A stretch of DNA of 58,904 nt from Hydrogenophaga sp. (GCA_016741995.1 JACVCO010000021.1:1-58904), one strand, 5' to 3'. Positions 29,615 to 38,816 are shown, counted from the first letter of the stretch. A program made the numbers and translations. Notes: generated by a model from the letters alone, not told the origin.

Positions 29615-30853
29615 ATGACCTCCGCCACCCCGGGCGCACCGCGCCTTTCCGCCACCCAGGTGCTCGCTTGCGGCGCCCTCATCGTCACGCTGTCCATGGG
29701 CATCCGCCATGGCTTCGGTTTGTGGCTGCAACCCATCACCCAGGCCCAGGGCTGGACGCGCGAGACCTTCGCCTTCGCGCTGGCGGTACAGAACCTGGCC
29801 TGGGGGGTGTTCGGCATCTTCGCGGGCATGGCGGCCGACCGCTTCGGCGCCTTCCGCGTGCTGGTGGTCGGGGCGGGGCTCTACGCCCTGGGCCTGGTGG
29901 GCATGGCGCTGTCCACCTCCACACTCACGTTCGCGCTCACCACCGGCATCCTCATCGGTGCCGCACACGCGGGCACCACCTACGCGGTCATCTATGGCGT
30001 CATCGGCCGCCAGTTGCCGGCCGAGCGGCGCTCCTGGGCCATGGGCGTGGCCGCGGCGGCGGGCTCCTTCGGCCAGTTCCTCATGGTGCCGGTGGAAGGC
30101 TGGCTGATCGAAAGCCTGGGCTGGCAGACCGCGCTGCTGGTGCTGGCGGTGGCGGTGCTGTTGATTGCGCCGCTGGCCATGGGCCTGCGCGAGCCCGGCT
30201 TCACGGGCAGCGCGCCGCCGCCCAAGCGCGAGCAGACCATCGGCCAGGCGCTGCGCGAGGCCTTCCAGTACCGCAGCTTCCAGTTGCTCATGGCGGGCTA
30301 CTTCGTCTGCGGCTTCCAGGTGGTGTTCATCGGCGTGCACATGCCCAGCTACCTCAAGGACAACGGCCTGTCGCCGCAGGTGGCCAGTTATGCGCTGGCA
30401 CTCATCGGCCTGTTCAACGTCATTGGCACCTACGCCGCCGGCACCCTGGGCCAGCGCCTGCCCAAGCGCCACATCCTGGCCTTCATCTACTTCGGCCGTG
30501 CCGTGGCCATCGCCCTCTTCCTGTGGGCGCCGCTCACGCCCATGAGCGTGTACGTGTTCTCGGCCGTGATGGGCCTGCTGTGGCTCTCCACCATCCCGCC
30601 CACCAACGCCACGGTGGCGCAGATCTTCGGCGTCGCCCACCTCTCCATGCTGGGTGGCTTCGTGTTTTTCAGCCACCAGATCGGCAGCTTCCTGGGCGTG
30701 TGGCTCGGTGGCTACCTGTACGACCGCACCGGCAGCTACGACATCGTCTGGTACATCTCGATCGCCCTGGGCGTGTTTGCGGCGATCGTGAACCTGCCGG
30801 TCAGGGAATCGCCCATCGTGCGCGTGCCGCGGCCCGCGGGGGCCGCGACATGA
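29615..30853 (+). CDS. Major facilitator superfamily transporter
   Basis: A 412-aa inner-membrane protein with twelve predicted helices. The MFS loop motif after helix 2 is AGMAADRFGAFRVLVVGAGL. The N-terminal LSMGIRHGFGLWLQPITQAQ and the middle GYFVCGFQVVFIGVHMPSYL segments are typical of the monocarboxylate/oxalate-formate antiporter-like branch (COG2223-like), so a small organic acid is a reasonable guess. The ATG at 29615 is chosen because a CACAAT box sits 6 nt upstream; a longer open frame reaches back to 29522. The stop overlaps the start of the next small gene (ATGA). Confidence 0.88.
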   Translation: MTSATPGAPRLSATQVLACGALIVTLSMGIRHGFGLWLQPITQAQGWTRETFAFALAVQNLAWGVFGIFAGMAADRFGAFRVLVVGAGLYALGLVGMALSTSTLTFALTTGILIGAAHAGTTYAVIYGVIGRQLPAERRSWAMGVAAAAGSFGQFLMVPVEGWLIESLGWQTALLVLAVAVLLIAPLAMGLREPGFTGSAPPPKREQTIGQALREAFQYRSFQLLMAGYFVCGFQVVFIGVHMPSYLKDNGLSPQVASYALALIGLFNVIGTYAAGTLGQRLPKRHILAFIYFGRAVAIALFLWAPLTPMSVYVFSAVMGLLWLSTIPPTNATVAQIFGVAHLSMLGGFVFFSHQIGSFLGVWLGGYLYDRTGSYDIVWYISIALGVFAAIVNLPVRESPIVRVPRPAGAAT

Positions 30854-30975
30854 CGCTGTGGCAGCGCGCCCTGGCCTGGGCCGCGGCGGCAACGGCCCTG
30901 CTGGCCACGTTCGCGCTCTACCAGCGCCCCGATTTCCTGGTGAGCATGGCCGACCGGCTCTGGAGCTGCTTCTGA
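30850..30975 (+). CDS. 41-aa membrane microprotein between the MFS and methyltransferase genes
   Basis: MTLWQRALAWAAAATALLAT begins this 41-aa protein: one hydrophobic helix (residues ~6-22) and a short tail ending DRLWSCF. It overlaps the MFS stop by 4 nt at its start and the methyltransferase start by 1 nt at its end (TGATG). This tight packing suggests a translated, coupled microprotein rather than a spacer. No family recognised; it could associate with the transporter. Confidence 0.55.
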   Translation: MTLWQRALAWAAAATALLATFALYQRPDFLVSMADRLWSCF

Positions 30976-31529
30976 TGCACGGCAGCGAAGCGCCATCGGC
31001 GTGGGTGCGGCGCTGGTCGCACCTGGTGCCCGACGGCGGCGCGGTGCTCGACGTGGCCTGTGGGCGCGGGCGGCACCTGCGCTGGTTCGCCGAGCGGGGC
31101 CATCCGGCGACCGGTGTGGACCGAGACCCCGAGGCCATTGCGGCGGTGCAAGGCGTTGGCCGCGCGGTGCAGGCCGATATCGAGAACGACCCCTGGCCCC
31201 TGGCCGGTGAACGCTTTGCGGGCGTGGTGGTCACGAACTACCTGTGGCGCGCGCTCATGCCGCAGATCGTCGACAGCGTGGCCGTGGGTGGCGTGCTGAT
31301 CTACGAGACCTTCGCAGCGGACCACGCCACCGTGGGCAAGCCCTCGCGCCCCGACTTCCTGCTGCGCCCGGGGGAACTGCTGCAGGCCGCCAGCGATCTG
31401 CACATCGTGGCGTACGAAAACGGCTTCTGCGAGAACCCCGAACGCTTCGTGCAGCGCCTGGTGGCGGTGCGCGAAACCCGACGCGACGGTGCACCGCCGC
31501 CCCGCTACCCGCTGGGGGCTGCTGGGTAG
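30975..31529 (+). CDS. Class I SAM-dependent methyltransferase
   Basis: A 184-aa Rossmann-type methyltransferase. Motif I is VLDVACGRGRHLRWFAERGH, the acidic residue after strand 2 is in ATGVDRDPEAIAAV, and motif IV-like VVVTNYLWRALMP follows. It resembles the small TehB-like/Methyltransf_25 proteins; the substrate is unknown. Its ATG overlaps the stop of the 41-aa gene. It is probably the last gene of the MFS operon; dapA follows after 72 nt with its own TAGAAT box. Confidence 0.85.
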   Translation: MHGSEAPSAWVRRWSHLVPDGGAVLDVACGRGRHLRWFAERGHPATGVDRDPEAIAAVQGVGRAVQADIENDPWPLAGERFAGVVVTNYLWRALMPQIVDSVAVGGVLIYETFAADHATVGKPSRPDFLLRPGELLQAASDLHIVAYENGFCENPERFVQRLVAVRETRRDGAPPPRYPLGAAG

Positions 31530-31532
31530 AAT
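31527..31532 (+). promoter_or_regulatory. Candidate -10 box (TAGAAT) for dapA-bamC
   Basis: TAGAAT at 31527-31532 overlaps the methyltransferase stop and lies 69 nt before the dapA ATG. This would give a normal leader, unlike the leaderless-type sites elsewhere in the window. Confidence 0.4.
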
Positions 31533-31601
31533 GCACCGTTCACTCGCCCCCCGAGGGCAAACAGCGCGCCACCCCGTCACGCGCTGACACAACGATCCGC
31601 C

Positions 31602-32489
31602 ATGCACATGATCACCGGCAGCATCGTGGCCCTGGCCACCCCTTTCAACCCCGACGGCAGCGTTGATTACCCCGGTCTGCGCAAGCTGGTCGACTGGCAC
31701 ATCGCCGAAGGCACCGACTGCATCGGCGTGGTGGGCACCACGGGCGAATCGCCCACCGTCACGGTCGAAGAGCACTGCGAAATCATCCGCGTCTCGGTGG
31801 AGCAGGCCAACAAGCGCGTGCCCATCATGGCCGGCTGCGGCGCCAACTCCACGGCCGAGGCCATCAACCTGGCCAAGTTCGCCCGCGAGGTCGGCGCCGA
31901 CTGCCAGCTCCAGGTGGTGCCCTACTACAACAAGCCCACGCAGGAAGGCCAGTACCAGCACTTCAAGGCCATTGCCGAAGCCACCGGCGATCTGCCCATC
32001 GTGCTCTACAACGTGCCCGGCCGCTCGGTGGCCGACATGCAGCACGACACCGTGCTGCGCCTGACGCAAGTCAAGGGCATCGTGGGCATCAAGGAAGCCA
32101 CCGGCAATATCGAACGTGCCCAGTGGCTGATCCGCGAAGCCCCGGCCGAATTCGCCATCTACTCCGGCGACGACCCGACCGCCGTCGCCCTCATGCTCTG
32201 CGGTGGCCACGGCAACGTGAGCGTCACCGCCAACATCGCCCCGCGCGCCATGCACGAACTCTGCGTGGCCGCCATCGCCGGCAAGGCGCAGGAGGCCATG
32301 GCCATCCAGAAGCGCCTGCTGCCGGTGCACAGGCAGCTGTTCTGCGAAGCCAACCCCATCCCGCTCAAGTGGGCCATGGCCCGCATGGGCCTGTGCGGCG
32401 AAACCATGCGCCTGCCGCTCACGCCCATGTCGCGCCAATACGTGCCGCAGGTCGAGGCCGCACTGCGCGACGCCGGCCTGTTGAAATAA
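31602..32489 (+). CDS. dapA: 4-hydroxy-tetrahydrodipicolinate synthase
   Basis: A 295-aa TIM-barrel aldolase that condenses pyruvate with aspartate semialdehyde, the first committed step of lysine and diaminopimelate synthesis. Key motifs: [40 protein letters not shown], catalytic Tyr in [11 protein letters not shown] and Schiff-base Lys in [11 protein letters not shown]. The length fits the family. An alternative start two codons later (M3) cannot be excluded. bamC follows after 22 nt, the conserved dapA-dapX arrangement. Confidence 0.97.
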   Translation: MHMITGSIVALATPFNPDGSVDYPGLRKLVDWHIAEGTDCIGVVGTTGESPTVTVEEHCEIIRVSVEQANKRVPIMAGCGANSTAEAINLAKFAREVGADCQLQVVPYYNKPTQEGQYQHFKAIAEATGDLPIVLYNVPGRSVADMQHDTVLRLTQVKGIVGIKEATGNIERAQWLIREAPAEFAIYSGDDPTAVALMLCGGHGNVSVTANIAPRAMHELCVAAIAGKAQEAMAIQKRLLPVHRQLFCEANPIPLKWAMARMGLCGETMRLPLTPMSRQYVPQVEAALRDAGLLK

Positions 32490-32511
32490 GCCCCCCGCCG
32501 CCCTACACGCC

Positions 32512-33636
32512 ATGCCGATGCGCTCCTTTGCCCTCTCCGCCCGCCCGCTCCACCGCGTGGGCCTTGTCGCCTGCGCCGCCCTGTTGGTCTCGGGCTGCTC
32601 CATCCTTCAAGAAGACAAGATCGACTACAAGAGCGCGCAGCGCGGCACCACGCTCGACGTGCCGCCCGATCTGACGCAGCTCAACCGCGACTCACGCTTC
32701 GCGGTGCCCGGCGCGGCCGTGACGGCCAGCGGTTACCAGACCAGCCAGGCCAACAGCGCCACCGCAACCGGTGCCGGCACCGCCCCCCTGCAGGTGGGCG
32801 ACGTGCGCATCGAGCGCGCGGGCGCACAGCGCTGGCTGGTGATCGACCGCGCCCCCGCGCAGCTCTGGGGCCCGGTTCGCGATTTCTGGCAGGAGAACGG
32901 CTTCCTGCTCGACGTGGATCAGGAGTCGCTCGGCATCATGGAAACGGACTGGGCCGAGAACCGCGCCAAGATCCCGCAGGATTTCATCCGCTCCACCCTC
33001 GGCCGCCTGTTCGACAGCCTGTACTCCACCGGTGAGCGCGACAAGTTCCGCACCCGCATGGAACGCAATGCCGCCGGCGGCACCGAGATCTACGTGACCC
33101 ACCGCGGCATGGCCGAGGTGTACGTCAACCAGCGCGAGAACCAGACCGTGTGGCAACCGCGCCCAGCCGACGCCGAGCTCGAAGCCGAGTTCCTGCGCCG
33201 CCTCATGATCAAGCTCGGCGTGGCCGAAGCGCAGGCGCAATCGGTGGCGGCCACGGCACCGGCCAGCCGCCAGAGCGCGCGCGTGGCCACGGTGGACAAC
33301 CAGCCCGTGGTGCAGTTCAACGACAACTTCGACCGCGCCTGGCGCCGCGTGGGCCTCTCGCTCGACCGCAGCGGCTTCACCGTGGAAGACCGCAACCGCA
33401 GCGAAGGCACCTACTTCGTGCGCTACGTGGAACCCACGCAGCCCAACAGCAAGCCGGGCTTCTTCGCCCGCATGCTCGGTGCCGACAACAAGGAACCCAC
33501 GCCGCAGCGCTACCGCATCGTCGTGAAGAGCGCGAACGACAACACCACGGTGGCCGTCCTCGACGCCCAGGGCAAGCCCGACGCATCGACCAACGCGCAG
33601 CGCATCGTCCAGCTGCTGGCCGCCGACCTCAACTGA
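32512..33636 (+). CDS. bamC: Outer membrane protein assembly factor BamC (NlpB/DapX lipoprotein)
   Basis: A 374-aa lipoprotein of the BAM complex that inserts beta-barrel proteins into the outer membrane. The lipobox is LLVSGC with Cys29; the mature part begins SILQEDKIDYKSAQRGTTLD, the conserved unstructured N-terminus that binds BamD (DVPPDLTQLNRDSRF). Two helix-grip domains follow at residues ~105-225 and ~260-374. Start codons at Met1 or Met3 are both possible. Downstream of dapA, as in E. coli. It ends 6 nt before the convergent hypothetical gene. Confidence 0.93.
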   Translation: MPMRSFALSARPLHRVGLVACAALLVSGCSILQEDKIDYKSAQRGTTLDVPPDLTQLNRDSRFAVPGAAVTASGYQTSQANSATATGAGTAPLQVGDVRIERAGAQRWLVIDRAPAQLWGPVRDFWQENGFLLDVDQESLGIMETDWAENRAKIPQDFIRSTLGRLFDSLYSTGERDKFRTRMERNAAGGTEIYVTHRGMAEVYVNQRENQTVWQPRPADAELEAEFLRRLMIKLGVAEAQAQSVAATAPASRQSARVATVDNQPVVQFNDNFDRAWRRVGLSLDRSGFTVEDRNRSEGTYFVRYVEPTQPNSKPGFFARMLGADNKEPTPQRYRIVVKSANDNTTVAVLDAQGKPDASTNAQRIVQLLAADLN

Positions 33637-33642
33637 GGTCGA

Positions 33643-34158
33643 TCACAAACCGAGGGTGGTCGCGGCGAAACCCGGCCGGCCCTTGGCCCACCAGTCGTCC
33701 AGGCGCTCGCTGAGCGCCACGCGCCGCTCGGCACTGCGCTCGGCCACCATGCTGCTGCGCACCGGGTCCAGGCGCTCCAGCGTCCAGGTGGGGGTCCAGA
33801 TCACGCTCGGCACCTCATCCGGTGACGCCTGACTCACCACATGCGCTTCGACCAGGTGGGCCCAGGTGGTGCGCCATTGCACGAAGCGCGGGTGTTGCTG
33901 CCGCAAGGCGCTGAAATCGCGCGCGATCAGGCGCATGCGTCGGCCTTGACGGGCCCAGGCATTGAACCCGTCGATCACCGCGCGCTCCCCCAGAGGCCAG
34001 TCGGAAAAGTCATCGTCGGCCAGCACGATGGCGGACCAGGCCTCGTGCGCAGCGGCCGATGCCGCAGCGCGCAGCGCGTCGCCAAAGGCCAGGCGGCCCA
34101 CCAACCGGCCCTCGGGCAAGGCCGGTGCCGGGTCGGGGGTCGGTGCATCGTTGCTCAT
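33643..34158 (-). CDS. Conserved hypothetical protein
   Basis: A 171-aa soluble protein with no signal peptide. It starts MSNDAPTPDPAPALPEGRLV and contains AWSAIVLADDDFSDWPLGER, GRRMRLIARDFSALRQQHPR and TWTLERLDPVRSSMVAERSA. The mention of rows of Trp and Arg suggests a compact alpha/beta domain with a possible phospholipase-D-like helix-strand pattern, but no catalytic motif is visible. It starts 13 nt after the roxA stop on the same strand, so it is probably co-transcribed with the ribosomal oxygenase. Function unknown. Confidence 0.75.
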   Translation of the reverse strand: MSNDAPTPDPAPALPEGRLVGRLAFGDALRAAASAAAHEAWSAIVLADDDFSDWPLGERAVIDGFNAWARQGRRMRLIARDFSALRQQHPRFVQWRTTWAHLVEAHVVSQASPDEVPSVIWTPTWTLERLDPVRSSMVAERSAERRVALSERLDDWWAKGRPGFAATTLGL

Positions 34159-34171
34159 GGTGGGCTTCCGT

Positions 34172-35299
34172 TCAGTCGTGCGCGCTCAGGTGCAACCAGC
34201 CCGCCTCGAACCAGTCGCCCAGCAGGGCCTGGGCATCGGCGCTCGCGCGCTGCACATCGCGGGCCGAAAGCGCGCGGCGGTCGGCCAGCCGGCGCATGAG
34301 CCGCGCATCGGCCCCACCGGCGCGCAACCCTTCGCCGTTGATGAACACGAAACGGTCGTCGTACATCATGCGCGTGCGCCGGTCGAGCATCAAGGCGCCG
34401 GGCTGCCAGGCTTGCGCGGGCTCATCGAACCAGGTGGCGGGTTTGGGCTCGGTCATCACCTCGCCCAGCGCCAGGGCCAGCGCATCGGGCCGCGCCAGCG
34501 CGCGCTGCACGGCATCGGCAGCAAAGGCCTGCAACCCCGCCGGCATGCGCCCGGGCTCCGCCGTCGCCGCTTGCTGCGGATCGCGGTAGAGGCTGTTGTC
34601 ATCGATGTCCTCGGCCAGGCGCTGCAGCAGTTCTTCGGCCAGCCCGCCGCGCTGCGGCGCGCGAAAGCCGATCGAACAGGTCATGCAGTCGCCCCCCACG
34701 GCATCGCCGTCGTGGGCCCAGCGTGGCGGCAAATAGAGCATGTCGCCCGGCTCAAGCACGAACTCCTCCTCGGGTTCGAAGCGTTGGAGGATCTTCAGCG
34801 GCACACCGGGCTGCAGGCTCAGATCGTCCTGGCGGCCGATGCGCCAGCGCCGCCGCCCGGTGGCCTGCAACAGAAAGACGTCGTAGCTGTCGAAGTGCGG
34901 ACCGACACCGCCACCCTCGCTGGCCCAGGAAATCATGAGGTCGTCGAGCCGCGCGTCGGGCACGAAACGGAAACGCTGCAACAGGGTGTGTGCCGCGTCC
35001 GCGTGCAGGTCCACGCCCTGCACCAGCAGCGTCCAGCCCGCGCGCGCCATGGGCGGCAACGCGCGGCGCGTGAAGGGACCCTGGCGCAGAGACCAGTCGC
35101 CCCCGCGGCGCGCGATCAGGCGCGACTCGACGCCCTCGCGGCCCGCCAGCTCGAACAGCGCCGCGCGATCGAGCGGCGGCTGCATGCCGGGAATGGCCTG
35201 GCGGATCAGGAGGGGCTTTTTCTGCCAGTGGCGGCGCATGAACTGCGCGGGCGTGAGGCCGCCCAGCAGCGGCAGCGCGGTGTCGGGAGAAGGGCTCAT
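34172..35299 (-). CDS. roxA: Cupin/JmjC ribosomal protein hydroxylase (YcfD/RoxA family)
   Basis: A 375-aa 2-oxoglutarate/Fe(II) oxygenase; in E. coli the homologue hydroxylates Arg81 of ribosomal protein L16. The iron-binding HxD is in GGGVGPHFDSYDVFLLQATG, and the distal His in GDMLYLPPRWAHDGDAVGGD. A winged-helix C-terminal region follows (ALMLDRRTRMMYDDRFVFIN-like). The ATG at 35299 gives MSPSPDTALPLLGGLTPAQF; a GACAAT box lies 6 nt upstream. It is divergent from the SlyD-like gene with only 14 nt between start codons. Confidence 0.88.
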   Translation of the reverse strand: MSPSPDTALPLLGGLTPAQFMRRHWQKKPLLIRQAIPGMQPPLDRAALFELAGREGVESRLIARRGGDWSLRQGPFTRRALPPMARAGWTLLVQGVDLHADAAHTLLQRFRFVPDARLDDLMISWASEGGGVGPHFDSYDVFLLQATGRRRWRIGRQDDLSLQPGVPLKILQRFEPEEEFVLEPGDMLYLPPRWAHDGDAVGGDCMTCSIGFRAPQRGGLAEELLQRLAEDIDDNSLYRDPQQAATAEPGRMPAGLQAFAADAVQRALARPDALALALGEVMTEPKPATWFDEPAQAWQPGALMLDRRTRMMYDDRFVFINGEGLRAGGADARLMRRLADRRALSARDVQRASADAQALLGDWFEAGWLHLSAHD

Positions 35300-35301
35300 G
35301 G

Positions 35302-35311
35302 GAGAATTGTC
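35302..35311. promoter_or_regulatory. Overlapping divergent -10 boxes between roxA and the SlyD-like gene
   Basis: GAGAAT at 35302-35307 (plus) stands 6 nt before the SlyD-like ATG at 35314; GACAAT at 35311-35306 (minus) stands 6 nt before the roxA ATG at 35299. The two boxes share AT at 35306-35307, so RNA polymerase could serve only one direction at a time. The plus-strand GGAG at 35301-35304 could alternatively be a ribosome binding site. Confidence 0.45.
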
Positions 35312-35313
35312 GG

Positions 35314-35877
35314 ATGAAATCCAAGGATCAAGACCCCATGGCCGTGACGCCACAGTGCGTGGTGGCCCTCACCTGGACGCTCAAGGACACGCTGGGCGAG
35401 GTGCTCGACGAGCTGCAAGAGCCGGTGGAGTTTCTCGTGGGCGGCAGCGACCTGCTGGCCAAGATCGAGGAAGGGTTGCAGGGCCACCAGGCTGGCGATG
35501 CGCTGGACCTGCACCTCGAACCCCTCGACGCCTTCGGCGACTACGACGACCGCCTGCTGTTTCTGGAGCCGCGCGACCGCTTCCCGGCCGAGCTCGAGGA
35601 GGGTATGGGCTTCGAGGGCCTGCCGCCCGGCTGCAACCCGGCCGCACCGCGCGACAAGCTCTATTTCGTGAGCGACATCTACCCCGACCACGTGGTGCTC
35701 GACGGCAACCACCCGTTGGCGGGCATCGCGATCCGCATCCGCATCAAAGTGCACGCGGTGCGCGAGGCCACGGAAGAAGAAATCGGCCAGGGCACGCTGG
35801 GCACGGGCTTCTTCCGAACGCAAGTGGACGTGTCCGACGCGGCCGACACACCGCCGGTGCCGCCCACGCTGCACTGA
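35314..35877 (+). CDS. FKBP-type peptidyl-prolyl isomerase, SlyD-like
   Basis: A 187-aa isomerase of the SlyD type: a short FKBP domain (ALTWTLKDTLGEVLDELQEP; FLVGGSDLLAKIEEGLQGHQ) interrupted by an insert-in-flap chaperone region (PRDRFPAELEEGMGFEGLPP through HVVLDGNHPLAGIAIRIRIK). The His-rich metal-binding tail of E. coli SlyD is missing. It helps fold cytoplasmic proteins. The ATG at 35314 has both a GGAG and a GAGAAT box close upstream; a second in-frame ATG at 35338 is possible. It is convergent with dut (6 nt). Confidence 0.85.
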   Translation: MKSKDQDPMAVTPQCVVALTWTLKDTLGEVLDELQEPVEFLVGGSDLLAKIEEGLQGHQAGDALDLHLEPLDAFGDYDDRLLFLEPRDRFPAELEEGMGFEGLPPGCNPAAPRDKLYFVSDIYPDHVVLDGNHPLAGIAIRIRIKVHAVREATEEEIGQGTLGTGFFRTQVDVSDAADTPPVPPTLH

Positions 35878-35883
35878 CGGCGT

Positions 35884-36333
35884 TCAGCCGCGGCCTGTCG
35901 AGCCGTAACCGCCGGCGCCACGCGCGCTCTCGGTGGCGAAGTCGTTCACCACATTGAAGCGCGCCTGCACCACCGGCACGATCACCATTTGCGCGATGCG
36001 CTCCATCGGCTCAATGGTGAAGGCGGTGTCGCTGCGGTTCCAGGCGCTCACCATGAGCTGGCCCTGGTAGTCGCTGTCGATCAGGCCCACCAGGTTGCCC
36101 AGCACGATGCCGTGCTTGTGGCCCAGGCCCGAGCGCGGCAGCACCAGCGCCGCGTAGCCGGGATCGGCCAGGTGCACGGCCAGCCCCGTGGGCACGAGCT
36201 GCCAGGCGTTGGGCGCCAGCGTGAGCGGCGCGTCCAGGCAGGCGCGCAGGTCGAGCCCGGCGCTGCCCGGCGTGGCGTAGCCCGGCAGCTGGTCGGCCAT
36301 GCGCGGATCAAGGATCTTGACGTCGACCAGCAT
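35884..36333 (-). CDS. dut: Deoxyuridine 5'-triphosphate nucleotidohydrolase
   Basis: A 149-aa trimeric dUTPase. The five conserved motifs are present: [48 protein letters not shown] and the C-terminal [12 protein letters not shown] arm. It hydrolyses dUTP to dUMP, keeping uracil out of DNA and feeding thymidylate synthesis. The ATG lies 2 nt after the stop of the TRAP large permease gene, so dut is probably read from the TRAP operon as well as, perhaps, a private promoter. Confidence 0.97.
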   Translation of the reverse strand: MLVDVKILDPRMADQLPGYATPGSAGLDLRACLDAPLTLAPNAWQLVPTGLAVHLADPGYAALVLPRSGLGHKHGIVLGNLVGLIDSDYQGQLMVSAWNRSDTAFTIEPMERIAQMVIVPVVQARFNVVNDFATESARGAGGYGSTGRG

Positions 36334-36335
36334 GG

Positions 36336-38051
36336 TCAGTTTCCTTTCGGCTCGGCCTCGGGCGCGGCGAACGGGTCGGTGTCGGGTTCGCCCATGTCGT
36401 CGCCCGACTCCATGTTGCGGAACAACTCCATCACGGCGCCCTCGTCCACCACCACGTCGGGGGCCAGGCTGCCCAGCACGATGCCCGGGTTGAAGATGAG
36501 CACGGCCACCATGATCAGTTGCAGCAGCACGAAGGGCACCGCGCCCTTGTAGATCTGCGCGATCGTCACGCCGCCGATGCGCTTCTGCGTGATCTTGTCC
36601 ACGTAGTCGTTGCGGGGCGCCACGCTGTACAGATAGAACAGCGCAAAGCCGAACGGCGGCGTGAGGAACGAGGTCTGCAGGTTCATGGCGATGATGATGC
36701 CGAACCAGATCAGGTTGATGTCCATCTTCTCGGCCACGGGCGCGAGCAGCGGGATGATGATGAAGGCGATCTCGAAGAAGTCGATGAAGAAGCCGAGGAT
36801 GAAGACCACCAGGTTGACGATCATCAGGAAGCCGATCTGCCCCCCCGGCAACTGATCGAACAGGTGCTCGATCCAGTAGTGCCCGTCCGCCGCGTTGAAC
36901 GTGAAGCTGAACACCGTGGCGCCGATCAGGATGAACAGCACGAAGATGGACAGCTTCGTGGTGCTTTCCAGCGCCTGGCGCAGCAGGCTCACGCTCAGGC
37001 GGCGGCGGCTCACGGCCATGATCAGCGCACCCACGGCGCCCATGGCGCCGCCCTCGGTGGGCGTGGCCAGGCCGAGGAAGATGGTGCCCAGCACCAGGAA
37101 GATCAGGATCAGCGGCGGGATCAGCACAAAGGTGACCTGCTCCGCCAGCCGCGAGAGCCAGCCCAGGCGCAGCACGCGGTTGAGGGTGGCGATCGCCAAC
37201 GCGAGCAGCGAGCCCACCGTGGCCGACATGATCAAGACCTCGTCACCGGCGGCCGGCGTGGTGCGACCGATCATGGGGTTGACGATGGACTCGTGCAGTT
37301 GCCCCCAGACGATGGCGACCGAGCCGCAGATCATGAACAAGGCCAGCAGCGACTTGTGGCCGCTGGCGCCGTTGTCTTCGGTGTAGATGCGTGCCTCGGG
37401 GGGCAGCGCCGGCACCCACGCGGGTCTGAACAACGCCACGCCCGCGATCAGCAGCAGGTACAGGCCAACGAGCATCAGCCCGGGCACCATCGCACCGGCG
37501 TACATGTCGCCCACCGAGCGGCCAAGCTGGTCGGCCAGCACGATCAGCACGAGCGAGGGCGGCAGGGCTTGCGCCAGCGTGCCCGACGCGGTGATGGTGC
37601 CCAGCGCGATCGAACGGTTGTAGCCGTAGCGCAGCATGATGGGCAGGGAGATCAGGCCCATGGAGATCACGGCGGCGGCGACCACACCCGTGCTCGCGGC
37701 GAGCAGCGCGCCGACCATGACCACGGCCACGGCCAGGCCACCGCGCACCGGGCCGAACACCTGGGCGATGGTGGACAGCAGGTCCTCGGCCATGCGGCTG
37801 CGCTCGAGGATGATGCCCATGAGCGTGAAGAACGGGATCGCCAGCAGCGTGTCGTTGGTCATGATGCCGTAGACACGCAGCGGCAAGGCCTGGAACAGGT
37901 TGGCCGGGAACAGGCCCAGGTCCATGCCGATGTAGCCGAAGAACAGGCCGGTGGCGGCCAGCGCGAAGGCCACCGGGAAACCCGTGAGCAGGAAGAACAG
38001 CAGCCCCAGGAACAGCAGGGGGACGAAATGGGCGGTGAGGAATTCGGTCAT
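36336..38051 (-). CDS. TRAP transporter large permease, DctM family (long form)
   Basis: A 571-aa inner-membrane permease of the long DctM form usually found with TakP/mannitol-chloroaromatic-type binding proteins. It has a dozen or more hydrophobic segments; landmarks are [40 protein letters not shown] and [21 protein letters not shown] hydrophilic C-terminal tail rich in Asp/Glu ends it. The ATG at 38051 has GAGGAGT about 5 nt upstream. It lies 10 nt after dctQ and 2 nt before dut. Confidence 0.92.
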   Translation of the reverse strand: MTEFLTAHFVPLLFLGLLFFLLTGFPVAFALAATGLFFGYIGMDLGLFPANLFQALPLRVYGIMTNDTLLAIPFFTLMGIILERSRMAEDLLSTIAQVFGPVRGGLAVAVVMVGALLAASTGVVAAAVISMGLISLPIMLRYGYNRSIALGTITASGTLAQALPPSLVLIVLADQLGRSVGDMYAGAMVPGLMLVGLYLLLIAGVALFRPAWVPALPPEARIYTEDNGASGHKSLLALFMICGSVAIVWGQLHESIVNPMIGRTTPAAGDEVLIMSATVGSLLALAIATLNRVLRLGWLSRLAEQVTFVLIPPLILIFLVLGTIFLGLATPTEGGAMGAVGALIMAVSRRRLSVSLLRQALESTTKLSIFVLFILIGATVFSFTFNAADGHYWIEHLFDQLPGGQIGFLMIVNLVVFILGFFIDFFEIAFIIIPLLAPVAEKMDINLIWFGIIIAMNLQTSFLTPPFGFALFYLYSVAPRNDYVDKITQKRIGGVTIAQIYKGAVPFVLLQLIMVAVLIFNPGIVLGSLAPDVVVDEGAVMELFRNMESGDDMGEPDTDPFAAPEAEPKGN

Positions 38052-38061
38052 GTGCGACTCC

Positions 38062-38661
38062 TCAAGCCTTGCCCGCGGAAGCGGCTTCGGCTTCTCGCGC
38101 AAGATCACGGGCCAGCGCCTCGGCTTCGTCGGGCTCCTTCTGGGCCAGCACGTCCGGGCCGTGGCCGGTGAGGAAGGCAACGCGCTTGATGATTTCGGAG
38201 AAGCCCTGCGACATCAGGAGGGCGAAGCCCGCGGGGATGAGCAGGTAGACCGGCCAACGGATCAGGCCACCGGCATTGGAAGACATCTCACCCGATGCCC
38301 AGGCGCGGGCAAAGATGGGCCAGCCTTCGCTGATCATCATCACGCTGAGCGGGAACAGGAAGACGACGATGCCGATGATGTCGATCCAGTTGCGCAGCTT
38401 GGGGTTGAAGCGGGAGGAGAGGAAATCGATGCGCACGTGGACGTTGCGCAGGAAGGCGTAGCCGCCACCCAGCATGAAGACCGCCGCGAAGAGGTACCAC
38501 TGGATTTCGAGCCAGGCGTTGGAGCTGGTACCGAGGACTTTTCGGATGACGGCGTTGCCGGCACTGACCAGGGTGGCCGCGAGAACGAACCACATCATCA
38601 GGCGGCCGATGCGGTCGTTTATCGCATCGATGAAGCGAGAGAGTAGAAGTAGAGCTTGCAT
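38062..38661 (-). CDS. TRAP transporter small permease, DctQ family
   Basis: A 199-aa membrane protein beginning MQALLLLSRFIDAINDRIGR with four hydrophobic segments and the family stretch ATLVSAGNAVIRKVLGTSSN followed by NAWLEIQWYLFAAVFMLGGG. It has a charged C-terminal tail (KEPDEAEALARDLAREAEAA). The longer upstream frame (to 38706) would start inside the intercistronic hairpin and is rejected. It sits between the binding protein and the large permease genes of the second TRAP operon. Confidence 0.9.
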   Translation of the reverse strand: MQALLLLSRFIDAINDRIGRLMMWFVLAATLVSAGNAVIRKVLGTSSNAWLEIQWYLFAAVFMLGGGYAFLRNVHVRIDFLSSRFNPKLRNWIDIIGIVVFLFPLSVMMISEGWPIFARAWASGEMSSNAGGLIRWPVYLLIPAGFALLMSQGFSEIIKRVAFLTGHGPDVLAQKEPDEAEALARDLAREAEAASAGKA

Positions 38662-38677
38662 GGAAATCCTGGCCTGG

Positions 38678-38702
38678 CACCCGATCGGAGACCGATCGGG
38701 TG
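38678..38702 (-). other. Strong intercistronic hairpin between the TRAP binding protein and permease genes
   Basis: An 11-bp perfect stem (CACCCGATCGG at 38678-38688 with 38692-38702) with a 3-nt loop lies in the 155-nt gap between dctP and dctQ. A second weaker stem pairs 38734-38738 with 38756-38760. No U-tract follows, so partial attenuation or mRNA protection is more likely than full termination. Confidence 0.6.
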
Positions 38703-38816
38703 TCATGGCTCAAGGCTGGGAGCGGGAGGATGCCCGCGTGGTTCGCGCGCGAGAACGCGGCGATCGAAACCCCCGCCGAAGCGGGAGAGGGTGCCGCCCT
38801 CGGGCAGCAGAAACTT

